Assembly (NCBI RefSeq): GCF_000250655.1
Contig: NC_016935.1
Span: 7,148,001 to 7,212,000 of the forward strand
DNA: 64,000 nt
DNA from: Paenibacillus mucilaginosus 3016
GTDB lineage: Bacteria > Bacillota > Bacilli > Paenibacillales > NBRC-103111
Direction: 5' to 3'
A program made the position numbers and the translations under genes. The notes under the pieces are model-generated. The model had not been told where the DNA came from. It searched no databases and worked only from the letters and a program-made list of their open reading frames with translations. Positions 7,508 to 16,226 of this stretch are shown piece after piece; position 1 is the stretch's first letter, and each line of letters begins with the position of its first letter.

Positions 7508-8809
7508 TTATTCCTGCTCCACAAATTCGAACTCAAAATCGCCGATCCGGATGGTTTGTCCGTCTTTGGCGCCGCGCTCACGCAGCGCTTTATCAATACC
7601 GCGTTTGCGGAGAATGCGGGCAAACCGCATTACCGACTCATGCGTACTGAAGTTCGTCCGCTTGATGAGCTTCTCGATGCTCGGTGAATCGACTACGAAC
7701 GCTTCGTTGTCGCGCCGGATCGTGAAGTCCTGATCCTCGTTCGCCTCAAGGCGGTAAACCTTGCGCTCCGTAATCTCCGGCAGCTCTTCGACCACCGGTG
7801 TCTCCGGAATCGACTCCAGCAGATCCATGACTTTGTACAGCAGCTCCTGTACTCCGCTCTTCGCCACAGCCGAGATGCCGTAGACGGCGTAATCCTTGCC
7901 GGTCTCCGCCAGACGGCGGCGGAACTCGGCCAGGTTCGCCTCGGCCTCCGGCAGATCCATCTTGTTGGCCGCAATGATCTGTGGACGCTCCTCGAGCTTC
8001 GCATTGTAGAGCCTCAGCTCATCGTTGATCTTCTCCCAGTCGTCGAAGGGATCGCGGCCTTCCGTACCGGCCATATCGACGACATGAAGAATGATCCGCG
8101 TCCGCTCGATGTGGCGGAGGAATTCGTGGCCGAGACCTACGCCTTCATGCGCCCCTTCGATGAGACCCGGCAGGTCCGCCATGACGAAGCTGCGCCCGTC
8201 CCCGACATCGACCACACCGAGGTTCGGCGTCAGGGTCGTAAAGTGGTACGCCCCAATCTTCGGTCTTGCGCCGGATACGACGGACAGCAGCGTCGATTTG
8301 CCCACGCTCGGGAATCCGACTAGCCCCACGTCCGCCATCACCTTCAGCTCCAGCACGACCCAGCGTTCCTCGCCTTCCTCGCCATTCTCTGCGATCTCGG
8401 GCGCCGTATTGTTCGTCGTTGCAAACCGCGTATTCCCGCGTCCGCCGCGTCCGCCCTTGGCGATGACCACCTCTTGGCCGTGCTTCGTCAAGTCGGCGAT
8501 AATCTCCTGGGTATCGTCATCGACAACCACGGTGCCGGGGGGCACACGTACGATCATATCATCCGCATTGGCACCGTGCTGGCTCTTGTTGCGCCCCTTC
8601 TCCCCGCGCTCCGCTTTGAAGTGCTTCTGGTAGCGGAAGTCGACAAGCGTCCGGAGACCTTCATCCACACGGAAGATGACATCGCCTCCGTCGCCTCCGT
8701 CACCACCGGCCGGACCGCCTTCAGGTACATATTTCTCCCGGCGGAACGCTACGAGTCCGTCCCCTCCGTCGCCGCCCTTGACATAGATCTTCGCTTTATC
8801 TACAAACAT
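7508..8809 (-). CDS. obg: GTPase Obg, ribosome assembly
   Basis: A 433-residue Obg GTPase. It has the glycine-rich Obg domain (residues 1-158, with many GGxGG turns), a G domain (P-loop GFPSVGKSTLLS near 165, ADLPGLIEGA G3 near 211, NKMDLPE G4 near 283) and the C-terminal OCT domain (about 345-428). The family acts in late 50S assembly and stress signalling, and in Bacillus is needed for sporulation initiation and general stress activation. It lies just downstream of spo0B, as in B. subtilis. The usual downstream neighbour pheB is displaced by the nitrate block. A clear terminator follows. Confidence 0.97.
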   Translation of the reverse strand: MFVDKAKIYVKGGDGGDGLVAFRREKYVPEGGPAGGDGGDGGDVIFRVDEGLRTLVDFRYQKHFKAERGEKGRNKSQHGANADDMIVRVPPGTVVVDDDTQEIIADLTKHGQEVVIAKGGRGGRGNTRFATTNNTAPEIAENGEEGEERWVVLELKVMADVGLVGFPSVGKSTLLSVVSGARPKIGAYHFTTLTPNLGVVDVGDGRSFVMADLPGLIEGAHEGVGLGHEFLRHIERTRIILHVVDMAGTEGRDPFDDWEKINDELRLYNAKLEERPQIIAANKMDLPEAEANLAEFRRRLAETGKDYAVYGISAVAKSGVQELLYKVMDLLESIPETPVVEELPEITERKVYRLEANEDQDFTIRRDNEAFVVDSPSIEKLIKRTNFSTHESVMRFARILRKRGIDKALRERGAKDGQTIRIGDFEFEFVEQE

Positions 8810-8831
8810 TGTCCTTCACCCTCTTTATCGG

Positions 8832-9380
8832 TCACTCTGCGTAACGCCACTCGGACGTCCATACAGCCTTGCCTTCACAGTACACTGCTCCGAACTGAAC
8901 AGCACCCGTGGAGCCGAGTCCGGCGGTCAGAGCCGCTTCCCTGCCCTTCATCCGCTCCACGGCATACGGTCCTTCGTATTGTATCGCAATGGTCAATCTG
9001 GAAGCTTCCCCATCCCGGCTCAAGTGCAGATCCAGCAGTCCCTGGCCATCTGCAAAAGACCTGGCTTCCTCCTTGAAACACTCCAGAGCCTGAACCAGGG
9101 CCGCCGCCGCGGCCGACGGATTCTGCAGTTCCGGAAGCCGGATTTCCTCGTTCATGGAAATCTCCAGCTCCAGCTCCTTGACTTCCGACTGGAATGAAAG
9201 CAGATATACAATCAGGGAGGGGATCCCGAGCTTGGAGACATACCCTTCCTGTCGAACCTTCTCTTTTATTTTTTCCATGAGGGGCGGCAGTTTATCATAC
9301 TTTTTCAATTGGACATAAGCCATCAGAAGCTGGATGTCATTCATCCAATCGTGCCGGTAATGATTAAACAACCGAAGCAA
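8832..9380 (-). CDS. spo0B: Sporulation initiation phosphotransferase Spo0B (start uncertain)
   Basis: The phosphorelay protein that passes phosphate from Spo0F to Spo0A. The motif NHYRHDWMNDIQL near the N-terminus contains the phosphorylated histidine of Spo0B (compare HSRHDWMN in B. subtilis); a degenerate kinase-like fold follows. Position between rpmA and obg supports the assignment. The only in-frame start after an upstream stop is a TTG at 9380 without a ribosome binding site, putting the histidine at residue 10 rather than about 30. Plausible coding sequence continues upstream in the next frame (from ATG 9478), so a one-base frameshift may have split the first helix from the rest. Confidence 0.8.
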   Translation of the reverse strand: MLRLFNHYRHDWMNDIQLLMAYVQLKKYDKLPPLMEKIKEKVRQEGYVSKLGIPSLIVYLLSFQSEVKELELEISMNEEIRLPELQNPSAAAAALVQALECFKEEARSFADGQGLLDLHLSRDGEASRLTIAIQYEGPYAVERMKGREAALTAGLGSTGAVQFGAVYCEGKAVWTSEWRYAE

Positions 9381-9533
9381 CCGGCTGTCCGGGTCGCCAG
9401 GTCTGCACCTGCCTTCTCGTCATCGACCGCCTGCCTCGCCCCTTCTTCCAGCGTCGTATCCAGGACCCTATCCTGGTCCATAAGCGTTCGACATACCTTG
9501 ACCTCTCCGTTCCGGTACAGGTGATATGTATAA

Positions 9534-9542
9534 CAGTATAGC
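9534..9542 (-). promoter_or_regulatory. Extended -10 promoter candidate for spo0B-obg
   Basis: On the minus strand TGCTATACT is an extended -10 element lying after the rpmA terminator and about 150 bases before spo0B coding sequence. A weak -35 (GTGAAT) is 17 bases upstream. Confidence 0.45.
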
Positions 9543-9591
9543 ATGAGGATGCCCAAAATTCACGGTCCGCCCCTCCCCCCTGAGACGAAGA

Positions 9592-9622
9592 AACCCCCGG
9601 CAAATTCATTCGCCGGGGGGTT
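9592..9622 (-). terminator. Rho-independent terminator after rpmA
   Basis: On the minus strand AACCCCCCGGCG and its near-perfect complement form a 10-pair stem with a 9-base loop, followed by TTTCTT. It ends the rplU-prp-rpmA transcript. Confidence 0.75.
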
Positions 9623-9647
9623 CTCTATCCATAGATGGATGGGAATA

Positions 9648-9959
9648 TTACACTTCCACCGCTGCAGCCACCGGAGCAGCTGCCACAGGGTAGACACTTA
9701 CTTTCTTGCGGTCACGGCCAAGACGCTCGAACTTCACTACGCCTTCGACTTTCGCGAAGAGCGTGTCGTCGGAACCGATACCCACGTTGTTGCCCGGGTG
9801 AATCTTCGTTCCGCGTTGACGAACGAGGATCGAACCTGCAGTAACGGTTTGACCGTCTGCACGCTTCACGCCAAGGCGCTTCGCGATGGAGTCACGACCG
9901 TTCTTCGTGGAACCTACACCCTTCTTGGATGCGAACAACTGAAGATTTAATTGTAACAT
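9648..9959 (-). CDS. rpmA: 50S ribosomal protein L27 with cleavable N-terminus
   Basis: A 103-residue L27. The first residues MLQLNLQLFASKKG are the firmicute-type extension; the family is cut between F9 and A10 by Prp so that the mature N-terminus can reach the peptidyl-transferase centre. The conserved core follows (GVGSTKNGRDS, KRLGVKRADGQ, GSILVRQRGT). A Val/Ala-rich tail ends the protein. The AGGTAGACAGAC leader before ATG 9959 contains the ribosome binding site. It sits after prp and rplU in the standard order. Confidence 0.97.
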   Translation of the reverse strand: MLQLNLQLFASKKGVGSTKNGRDSIAKRLGVKRADGQTVTAGSILVRQRGTKIHPGNNVGIGSDDTLFAKVEGVVKFERLGRDRKKVSVYPVAAAPVAAAVEV

Positions 9960-9973
9960 GTCTGTCTACCTCC

Positions 9974-10309
9974 TTACTTGTCTGATGTGGTGGTGATTGC
10001 TATATATGCACCGTATGATTGTTGAATCGAATCCAGCATCACTGCCATACTCTCCAGCAGGAGCTGCACTTTCTCATTGCGTTCCGCCGAATCGAGGGAA
10101 GGCACCTTCACATGCAGCAGACCATGATCCATGTCCGCTTCCAGCTCCAATCCCGTCAGCGCTTCGACGGCATTCACCGTACCCACGGTCACAGCGGATA
10201 CGCCGGCACAGACAATATCCTTGCCCGGCTCGTCGTAGAACGCATGACCTTCCACACGGTAACCCGTAATCCGACCGTCAGCCTTCCTATGAATCGCCAC
10301 GCGAATCAT
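9974..10309 (-). CDS. prp: Ribosomal-processing cysteine protease Prp
   Basis: A 111-residue protein (YsxB family) that removes the N-terminal extension of L27. The catalytic pair is present at the expected places: His22 in VEGHAFYDE and Cys34 in DIVCAGVSAV. It lies between rplU and rpmA with gaps of only 3 and 14 bases, so the protease is made together with its substrate. Length is normal for the family. Confidence 0.95.
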   Translation of the reverse strand: MIRVAIHRKADGRITGYRVEGHAFYDEPGKDIVCAGVSAVTVGTVNAVEALTGLELEADMDHGLLHVKVPSLDSAERNEKVQLLLESMAVMLDSIQQSYGAYIAITTTSDK

Positions 10310-10312
10310 GGA

Positions 10313-10624
10313 TTAGCCTTGGATCTTTTCGATTACGACTTTCGTGTATGGTTGACGATGACCTTGCTTGCGGCGGTAGTTCTTCTTCGCTTTGTACTTG
10401 AAAACGATGATCTTCTCGCCTTTGCCTTGCTTCTCAACTTTGCCGGATACGGTTGCGCCGGAAACGACCGGAGCACCTACCACGAGGCCGCTGTCCTTGG
10501 ATACGGCCAGAACACGGTCGAATACTACCGCTTCGCCTTCACCAGCTGTCAGCTTCTCGATGTAAACTACATCGCCCTCTTGCACTTTGTACTGCTTGCC
10601 ACCTGTTTCAATAATTGCGTACAT
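10313..10624 (-). CDS. rplU: 50S ribosomal protein L21
   Basis: A 103-residue L21 beginning MYAIIETGGKQYKVQEGD, with the basic C-terminal RRKQGHRQPYTKV segment that contacts 23S rRNA. The ATG at 10624 is placed seven bases after GGGGAGGTG; the GTG three codons upstream overlaps that site and is less likely. First gene of rplU-prp-rpmA. Confidence 0.97.
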   Translation of the reverse strand: MYAIIETGGKQYKVQEGDVVYIEKLTAGEGEAVVFDRVLAVSKDSGLVVGAPVVSGATVSGKVEKQGKGEKIIVFKYKAKKNYRRKQGHRQPYTKVVIEKIQG

Positions 10625-10720
10625 TTGTTGCACCTCCCCATGTCTCAGACTCGCCTAAGCCAGGTGGCTTGGCCCCAAAGAGCCAGCACTTAAAGACCCG
10701 CTTCGTGCGGTTACAGCATG
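10625..10720 (-). ncRNA. Probable L21 leader (ribosomal-protein autoregulatory 5' UTR)
   Basis: The 96 bases before rplU are GC-rich and can pair in several places (for example CCGCACGAAGCGG, and GCCAAGCCACCTGGCTTAGGC). Firmicute rplU genes often carry a structured L21 leader here. I infer it from position and pairing only; no covariance match could be made. Confidence 0.4.
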
Positions 10721-10773
10721 CTATAGCAACGCACCAAACTATATTACCACAGACGTATACCCAAAGCAACCTG

Positions 10774-12021
10774 TTATTTTTTATTCGATGGACTGAGCAG
10801 ACCGCTGCCGCCGCAGGCCTGGCAGTACTGGGGCGCAGAGGCTTCCATGCTGTCGCGCACTTTCTTGCGCGTCATCTCGACAAGCCCCAGCCGGGTCCAG
10901 CCCGCCACGACCGCTTTGGTCCGGTCCTTGCGCACTTCCCGCTCCAGCTCCCCGAGCACCTGCGCCCGGTTCGCCTCCGTCTCCATATCGATAAAATCAA
11001 TAATAATAAGTCCTCCGATATCGCGAAGCCGCAGAAGCCTGGCGATCTCTCTGGCCGCTTCCCTGTTCGTATCGAACACAGTCTGCTCCAGATCCACCCC
11101 GCCGGTATACTTGCCGGTATTGACATCAAACACCGTCAAGGCTTCCGTCTGATCAATGATCAGATAGCCGCCGTTCTCGAGCCATACTTTGCGTTTCAGG
11201 CTCATCTCCAGCTGCCTCGACGCCCCGTAATCGGCCATCGGGTCCACATCCCGGCGAAGCCGTACCCGCTCTGCAAGCTCCTGGGCCCCTGGAGCGGTGA
11301 CCAGGCCGCGGATCTCCCGCAGCAGCTCCTCGCTGTTCACCACCAGCTCGTCCACGTCGCCCTTGAACAGGTCGCGCATCAGCCGCGGGAGCATCTGGAG
11401 GTCGCTGTAGATCTGCCGCGGGACAGCTCCCGGCTGCTTCGCCGCCTGCTCCAGCCTGTGCCAGCGCGAACGCAGATCCGCCAGATCCGCCGCAAGCGCC
11501 TCTTCGCTCTCTCCGAGAGCAGCCGTACGGACGATGAACCCTTCCCCGGTGAGCAGATGACGCTCCGCCATCCGCTTCAGCCGGTCACGGTCGGCCGCGC
11601 TTTCGATCTTGCGGGATACGCCCACATAATCGGCCTTGGGCATAAAGACACCGAACCGCCCCGGTATCGCATAATGGGTCGTCACCCTGGCCCCCTTCGT
11701 GCCCACAGGCTCCTTGGCGACCTGCACCATGATCTCCTGGCCGGTGCGCACCAGTTCGTGGACCGGCGGTTTTTCCTTGGGCTGTTTCTCTAGGTGGGCA
11801 GGGAGCAAATCGTCGATGTAGAGGAACGCATTGCGCTCCAGCCCCACGTCGACGAAGGCCGACTGCATGCCCTGCAGCACACGGGTGACCCGCCCGATAT
11901 AGATATTGCCGGCGAGCTGTCCCTGATCCCGCCGGCCTTTGTAATATTCCACAAGCCTGCCGTCTTCCAGGACGGCAACCTCGGTATGTTCCACGTCACT
12001 TTTCACTAGTATCCGCTTCAT
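10774..12021 (-). CDS. rng: Ribonuclease E/G family protein
   Basis: A 415-residue RNase E/G family endoribonuclease. It has the N-terminal S1-like RNA-binding region (about residues 35-110, GNIYIGRVTRVLQGMQSAFVD), the DNase I-like catalytic part with metal-binding aspartates in TVFDVNTGKY and IIIDFIDM, and a C-terminal CQACGGSG zinc-link motif. The family trims 5S/16S rRNA precursors and mRNAs. The ATG at 12021 follows GGGGTG; an in-frame GTG four codons upstream is possible. The gene is upstream of rplU, a common arrangement. Confidence 0.92.
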   Translation of the reverse strand: MKRILVKSDVEHTEVAVLEDGRLVEYYKGRRDQGQLAGNIYIGRVTRVLQGMQSAFVDVGLERNAFLYIDDLLPAHLEKQPKEKPPVHELVRTGQEIMVQVAKEPVGTKGARVTTHYAIPGRFGVFMPKADYVGVSRKIESAADRDRLKRMAERHLLTGEGFIVRTAALGESEEALAADLADLRSRWHRLEQAAKQPGAVPRQIYSDLQMLPRLMRDLFKGDVDELVVNSEELLREIRGLVTAPGAQELAERVRLRRDVDPMADYGASRQLEMSLKRKVWLENGGYLIIDQTEALTVFDVNTGKYTGGVDLEQTVFDTNREAAREIARLLRLRDIGGLIIIDFIDMETEANRAQVLGELEREVRKDRTKAVVAGWTRLGLVEMTRKKVRDSMEASAPQYCQACGGSGLLSPSNKK

Positions 12022-12064
12022 GTCCGGCAGCACCCCGGCCTTATTGTACCATAACCGGGCCGTC

Positions 12065-12970
12065 TTAGGCGAAGACCTCCGCCACCGTCCGGGCGCGCCG
12101 GGCCTCGTCGAAGTAGCATTCCAGCAGCTTCTGCTCCGGCACCACCTGAAGGACCCGGCCCTGCCGGTCCATCACATACACCAGGTGGTAGCGGTCGCGC
12201 ATGAAGAGCCCCACCACCTCGGAGATGCGTCTGGATCCCGCGACAATCAGCGGACCGGCCAGCGTGCCTCGGGCCTGCTGCCGCTCATAACGGCCTCCCC
12301 TGTGGACCAGAAAACGCATGAACCGGTAGGGAACCCCCTTCAGCTCGTACCAATTCGAGTAGAACAGGAAAATGCCTATGAGCAGCCAGTTGAGCTGTAC
12401 ACCGCCGCGTTCGGTGAAGAGATGGACCAGGGAAGCGGCCATGAGCAGCCCGCTCAGGACCAGGGATACGGCCGCCCCCACCTGCATCGTCCGCTGGTAA
12501 GGCAGCCACAGGCCGATGAGCACCTGCATGACCTTGCCCCCGTCGAGCGGCAGGACCGGCAGCAGGTTGAAGAGGGCGATGAGCAGATTCGCGCGGATAA
12601 AATAGTGCCCCCACTCCGGAGGCACGATCTGTATCGCGATAAGCCCGTAGGCCAGCGCGATCATCCACAGATTCTGCAGCGGTCCGGCCAGCGCCACGAC
12701 CAGTTCTTCCCGTGCCGGTGCGCCTCCCGACTCTTCCACTACCGCCACCCCGCCGAAGGGCAGCAGCTGCACCTCCCGCACCCGCCAGCCGAAGCTGCGC
12801 GCCGCGGCCACATGACCGAGCTCATGAATGAACACAATCCCGAACAGCGTAGCCATCTCGGGCAAATATCCGGTGACTGCCGACAGCAGCAGCATGATGG
12901 AGAACAAGGGATGGAAGCGCAGCCGGATGCCGAACCATTCGTTCCAGACAAGCCGCCGCCCTTTAATCAA
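12065..12970 (-). CDS. spoIVFB: Stage IV sporulation intramembrane metalloprotease SpoIVFB
   Basis: A 301-residue M50 family protease with several membrane segments. The zinc motif HELGH is at residues 49-53 and the third ligand is the aspartate of LPLDGG near 143. In spore formers this enzyme cleaves pro-SigmaK in the mother cell. The C-terminal third resembles a CBS domain (residues 220-290), which in the family senses ATP. It overlaps the end of spoIVFA by eight bases, so the two are translationally coupled. Its regulator BofA is not in the window. Confidence 0.93.
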   Translation of the reverse strand: MIKGRRLVWNEWFGIRLRFHPLFSIMLLLSAVTGYLPEMATLFGIVFIHELGHVAAARSFGWRVREVQLLPFGGVAVVEESGGAPAREELVVALAGPLQNLWMIALAYGLIAIQIVPPEWGHYFIRANLLIALFNLLPVLPLDGGKVMQVLIGLWLPYQRTMQVGAAVSLVLSGLLMAASLVHLFTERGGVQLNWLLIGIFLFYSNWYELKGVPYRFMRFLVHRGGRYERQQARGTLAGPLIVAGSRRISEVVGLFMRDRYHLVYVMDRQGRVLQVVPEQKLLECYFDEARRARTVAEVFA

Positions 12971-13895
12971 ACGCGATCACATCCGCCGGATTGACCGCTT
13001 TGCCGTCTTTGGACATCACGGCGAAGAACAGGGTGCCGTCGCCGCCTCCCTCCGCAGGCTCCGCCACGGTACCGACGGTCTCGCCTCCCTTGATCCAGTC
13101 GCTGGCCTGGATGGTGCCGGGCTTCAGATGGCCGTAGACCGACTGGACCCCGTCCGTGTGCCGCACCACGACCGTGAATCCCGTATCCTCCTTGGTGCCT
13201 GCAAACTCCACCCTCCCTGTGTCCAGCGCCGCTACCGGCGCCCCGGCCGGAGCCGAAACCAGCACACCGCCCTGTACGGGGGTGAACGGGGCGATCAGCT
13301 TGCCCTGCACCGGTGCGAAGTAGTGCTTGGCCACCGAGTCAACCTTCTCGACCTCCTCCTGATGCTTGGCCGGATTCATGGCCGGAAGAAAGGAAGGAAT
13401 GCTCCCGAAGCTCTCCTCGTACCAGGCAGCGATGGCATTCACGTTGACGGATTCGTTCAGCTGGGCGGTTACCAGCTCGCGGCCTTTGTCGGCCCAGGGA
13501 TGCTCCCATTGGAAAAGTTCCCACACGCCGGCAAATAGCAGCCCGCTGAGCAGCACCTTGACCGCAAAGCGCCGGCCCGCCCCGTCCGGCTGGGGGCCTC
13601 CCCCGCCGCCGGGGTAGGACGTCCGCCCGTCGTAACGCGACCACTCCTGCTGCCACTTGCGGTTCCACTCCGCTTCGGGATCAGGGCCGTACTCCCGGCC
13701 TTGTCCCTCCCGCAACCACGGCGGCGGAGCTTCCTCCCCCTCCGGCCTCGGTCCCCTCTCCTGGCCCGGTTCCCGGTAGACCGGGAACTCCCAATGTCCC
13801 GCCTCCGGCCCCCAATCGGTACGGCGGCCTGTCCCCTGCTGGAGCTGGCGGAGCTTCTCCGTCCGGCGTTCCCGAATGTTTTTTCTCGTATCCAT
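12963..13895 (-). CDS. spoIVFA: Stage IV sporulation protein SpoIVFA, M23-like
   Basis: A 310-residue single-pass membrane protein. The first 130 residues are charged and rich in Pro, Gly and Arg; a membrane segment (FAVKVLLSGLLFAGVWELF) follows near 137-156; the C-terminal part is an M23 LytM-like domain (about 215-310, including VYGHLKPG). SpoIVFA holds SpoIVFB inactive in the complex with BofA until cleaved. ATG 13895 is preferred over an ATG eight codons upstream because GGAGGAGA precedes it. It forms a two-gene operon with spoIVFB. Confidence 0.9.
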   Translation of the reverse strand: MDTRKNIRERRTEKLRQLQQGTGRRTDWGPEAGHWEFPVYREPGQERGPRPEGEEAPPPWLREGQGREYGPDPEAEWNRKWQQEWSRYDGRTSYPGGGGGPQPDGAGRRFAVKVLLSGLLFAGVWELFQWEHPWADKGRELVTAQLNESVNVNAIAAWYEESFGSIPSFLPAMNPAKHQEEVEKVDSVAKHYFAPVQGKLIAPFTPVQGGVLVSAPAGAPVAALDTGRVEFAGTKEDTGFTVVVRHTDGVQSVYGHLKPGTIQASDWIKGGETVGTVAEPAEGGGDGTLFFAVMSKDGKAVNPADVIAFD

Positions 13896-14088
13896 GCACC
13901 CTTCTCCTCCTGCCGCCATAGCTTCTCCTTACCATCCTATGAGCTTGTACGCGAGAATATACAAGAGTCCCCAGGACGCTTGGAGGGGAAGGAGAGGAGC
14001 GTGGGCATATCCGGTAGGGGCAGGTATGGGCAGGCAAACTCTTGCCGCAGCATGTAAGTATGGCGCTCCTCATGGGCTTCGGCACAGC

Positions 14089-14116
14089 AAAAAAGACACC
14101 TGAGGCAGGTGTCTTT
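14089..14116 (-). terminator. Rho-independent terminator after rodA
   Basis: A perfect 11-pair stem (AAAGACACCTG, loop AGG or CCT, complement) ends in six T on the minus strand, 28 bases past the rodA stop. Confidence 0.9.
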
Positions 14117-14144
14117 CCATCTAGTTTGTTATCTTGAACATCCC

Positions 14145-15299
14145 TCAATCTTCGTCAAGCAGCATATCGTCATGAAGCTTGATGCTCATCACAAGGCCCA
14201 TCGCAATCATGTTAATGAGCAGCGAGGTGCCGCCATAGCTGATAAACGGCAGCGTGATCCCCGTCAGCGGCATAATGCCGATCATCATGCCGATGTTCTG
14301 GAAAATCTGGTACACGAGCATCGAGACGATGCCGACCACGATATACGAACCCGAATAATTCTTGCAGTGCAGCGAGATCAGAATCATCCGGTAAATCAGC
14401 ACAAAATACATGAGCAGCAGCGCCGAGGAGCCCACGAAGCCGAACTCCTCCCCTACGACCACGAAGATCGAGTCGGTGTAAACGACCGGGATGAAGTTGC
14501 TGTGCACGGAGGAACCTTGCAGGTACTTCTCCCCGAGCAGGGAGCCCGATCCGATCGCCCGGATCGCATTATCCACGTGATACCTCGCATTGGAGGAAGC
14601 CGAGGATGGATCGATCAGCGTCAGAATCCGGGGCATCCAGTGCGTGGTAATGTCCTTGGCTTCCAGATAAGCCTTCAGCGGGTCATAATAATGCTTGAAC
14701 AGGTACAGGAACAGCGCCGCGGAGCCGATGAACACGGTCGATCCGATGAGCACATACGACAGCCGAATATTGCCGATCCAGAACATGCCGAGCAGAATCA
14801 CACACAGGATAATGGCGTTCCCGATATCCGGCTGGATGACGACAAGCCCGATCGGCAGCGCCGCCAGCAGCCCTACCGGCACGACATCCCTTGCCAGCTG
14901 AAGCGTTTCTCCCCTGCGCTTGGCCATAAAGGAAGCCAGCGTCACGATGAGGATGATCTTCACCAGCTCCACCGGCTGGAAGTCGAGTCCGAAGCCGAGC
15001 CGGAACCAGCCCCGCGCCCCGTTCAGGTTCACGCCGAGGAAGTACACCGCGATCAGGAGCACGATGCCCACGCCGTACAAATAGTAAGCCACCTTGGTCA
15101 GCACGCGGTAATCCACAATCATAGCTGCGGTGAAGCCGAGCAGGGAAACGACATAGATCAGAGCCAGCTTCTTCGGATCGAAGGTGAGCTCCGCGTTGCC
15201 TGTCAAGGTCGCGCTGTAAACCAAAGCGGTGCTGATGGCCATGAAACAGAGCAGTATGACAACGATGGGCACATCGATTTTCTTCAGTTTATGCAGCAC
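14145..15299 (-). CDS. rodA: Peptidoglycan glycosyltransferase RodA (SEDS family)
   Basis: A 384-residue polytopic membrane protein of the SEDS family, with about ten hydrophobic segments and the family blocks GARGWFRLG (near 96), QPVELVKI, QPDIGNAI and the C-terminal PLTGITLPFISYGGTS. SEDS proteins polymerise lipid II with a class B PBP. Its place after minCD and mreBCD points to the rod-elongation member RodA rather than FtsW or SpoVE. The gap to minD is six bases, and a strong terminator follows. Confidence 0.9.
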   Translation of the reverse strand: MLHKLKKIDVPIVVILLCFMAISTALVYSATLTGNAELTFDPKKLALIYVVSLLGFTAAMIVDYRVLTKVAYYLYGVGIVLLIAVYFLGVNLNGARGWFRLGFGLDFQPVELVKIILIVTLASFMAKRRGETLQLARDVVPVGLLAALPIGLVVIQPDIGNAIILCVILLGMFWIGNIRLSYVLIGSTVFIGSAALFLYLFKHYYDPLKAYLEAKDITTHWMPRILTLIDPSSASSNARYHVDNAIRAIGSGSLLGEKYLQGSSVHSNFIPVVYTDSIFVVVGEEFGFVGSSALLLMYFVLIYRMILISLHCKNYSGSYIVVGIVSMLVYQIFQNIGMMIGIMPLTGITLPFISYGGTSLLINMIAMGLVMSIKLHDDMLLDED

Positions 15300-15305
15300 T
15301 TACCC

Positions 15306-16106
15306 TCATCCGCCCATTCCCAAAAACTTTTTCATTCTGCCGAACATGCCCGGCTTCTCTTCGAGCGGCATCAGCGGCACCGTATCTCCAAGCATCCGCC
15401 GAGCGATATTGCGGTATGCGATCGCCGCGCGGGAGTTCGGGTTCATGACGGTGGGCTCGCCGATATTGGCGGCCTTGATGACATACTCGTCGTCCGGCAC
15501 GATGCCGAGCAGGTCGATCGCGAGCACCGAGCAGATCTCGTCGATGTCGAGCATCTCGCCCTTCTTGACCATGTTCGGACGGATCCGGTTGATGATGAGC
15601 TTCGGCGATTCCACCCCCGGCTCCTTCTCCAGAAGACCGATGATCCGGTCGGCGTCGCGCACGGCCGCGTTCTCCGGAGTCGTAACGACGATGGCTTTGT
15701 CCGCACCGGCCACCGCATTCTTGAAGCCCTGCTCGATACCTGCAGGACAGTCGATGATGACATAGTCAAAATCCCGTTTGAGCTCCAGCACAATCTGGCG
15801 AACCGCTTCGGGCGTGATGGCGCTCTTGTCTTTGGTCTGCGCCGCCGGCAGCATATACAGTTCGTCGAACCGCTTGTCCTTGACAAGCGCCTGCGGAAGA
15901 CGGCACCGTCCTTCGGCCACGTCGATCAGATCATAGATAATCCGGTTCTCCAGTCCCATGACCACATCCAGGTTGCGGAGGCCGATATCCGTATCGACCA
16001 TGACCACTTTCTTGCCCTGCAGGGCCAAAGCCGTCCCGATGTTGGCCGACGTTGTCGTCTTGCCGACACCGCCCTTCCCTGAAGTGATGACGATTGCTTC
16101 TCCCAT
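15306..16106 (-). CDS. minD: Septum site-determining ATPase MinD
   Basis: A 266-residue ParA/MinD ATPase with the deviant Walker A motif KGGVGKTT at the N-terminus and a C-terminal amphipathic membrane-targeting helix (GMFGRMKKFLGMGG). With MinC it blocks Z-ring assembly away from midcell. ATG 16106 is chosen because MGEAIVITSGKGGVGKTT is the family N-terminus and GGAGTGA lies upstream. A palindromic element at 16131-16170 stands directly upstream of the ribosome binding site, matching one upstream of minC. Confidence 0.96.
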   Translation of the reverse strand: MGEAIVITSGKGGVGKTTTSANIGTALALQGKKVVMVDTDIGLRNLDVVMGLENRIIYDLIDVAEGRCRLPQALVKDKRFDELYMLPAAQTKDKSAITPEAVRQIVLELKRDFDYVIIDCPAGIEQGFKNAVAGADKAIVVTTPENAAVRDADRIIGLLEKEPGVESPKLIINRIRPNMVKKGEMLDIDEICSVLAIDLLGIVPDDEYVIKAANIGEPTVMNPNSRAAIAYRNIARRMLGDTVPLMPLEEKPGMFGRMKKFLGMGG

Positions 16107-16130
16107 AGGTTTCACTCCTACTCCCTTAAG

Positions 16131-16170
16131 ATAAACGGTTACCATTCTGCGTGAACGGGGGCTCGTTTAT
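16131..16170 (-). repeat. ATAAACG palindromic element, copy A (upstream of minD)
   Basis: A 40-base element bounded by ATAAACG and CGTTTAT with adjacent CTTAAG (16125-16130). It ends 18 bases beyond the minD start region, immediately 5' of the AGGAG site. Confidence 0.65.
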
Positions 16171-16226
16171 ATAACATGACATGTTGTTGAAGAAAAAGAG
16201 GACGGACCACTCCACCCGCCGGAACT

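Noticed and set aside
14109..16082. A 657-codon plus-strand open frame
   Set aside because: Antisense to rodA and minD; no ribosome binding site and composition typical of a reverse-complement shadow.
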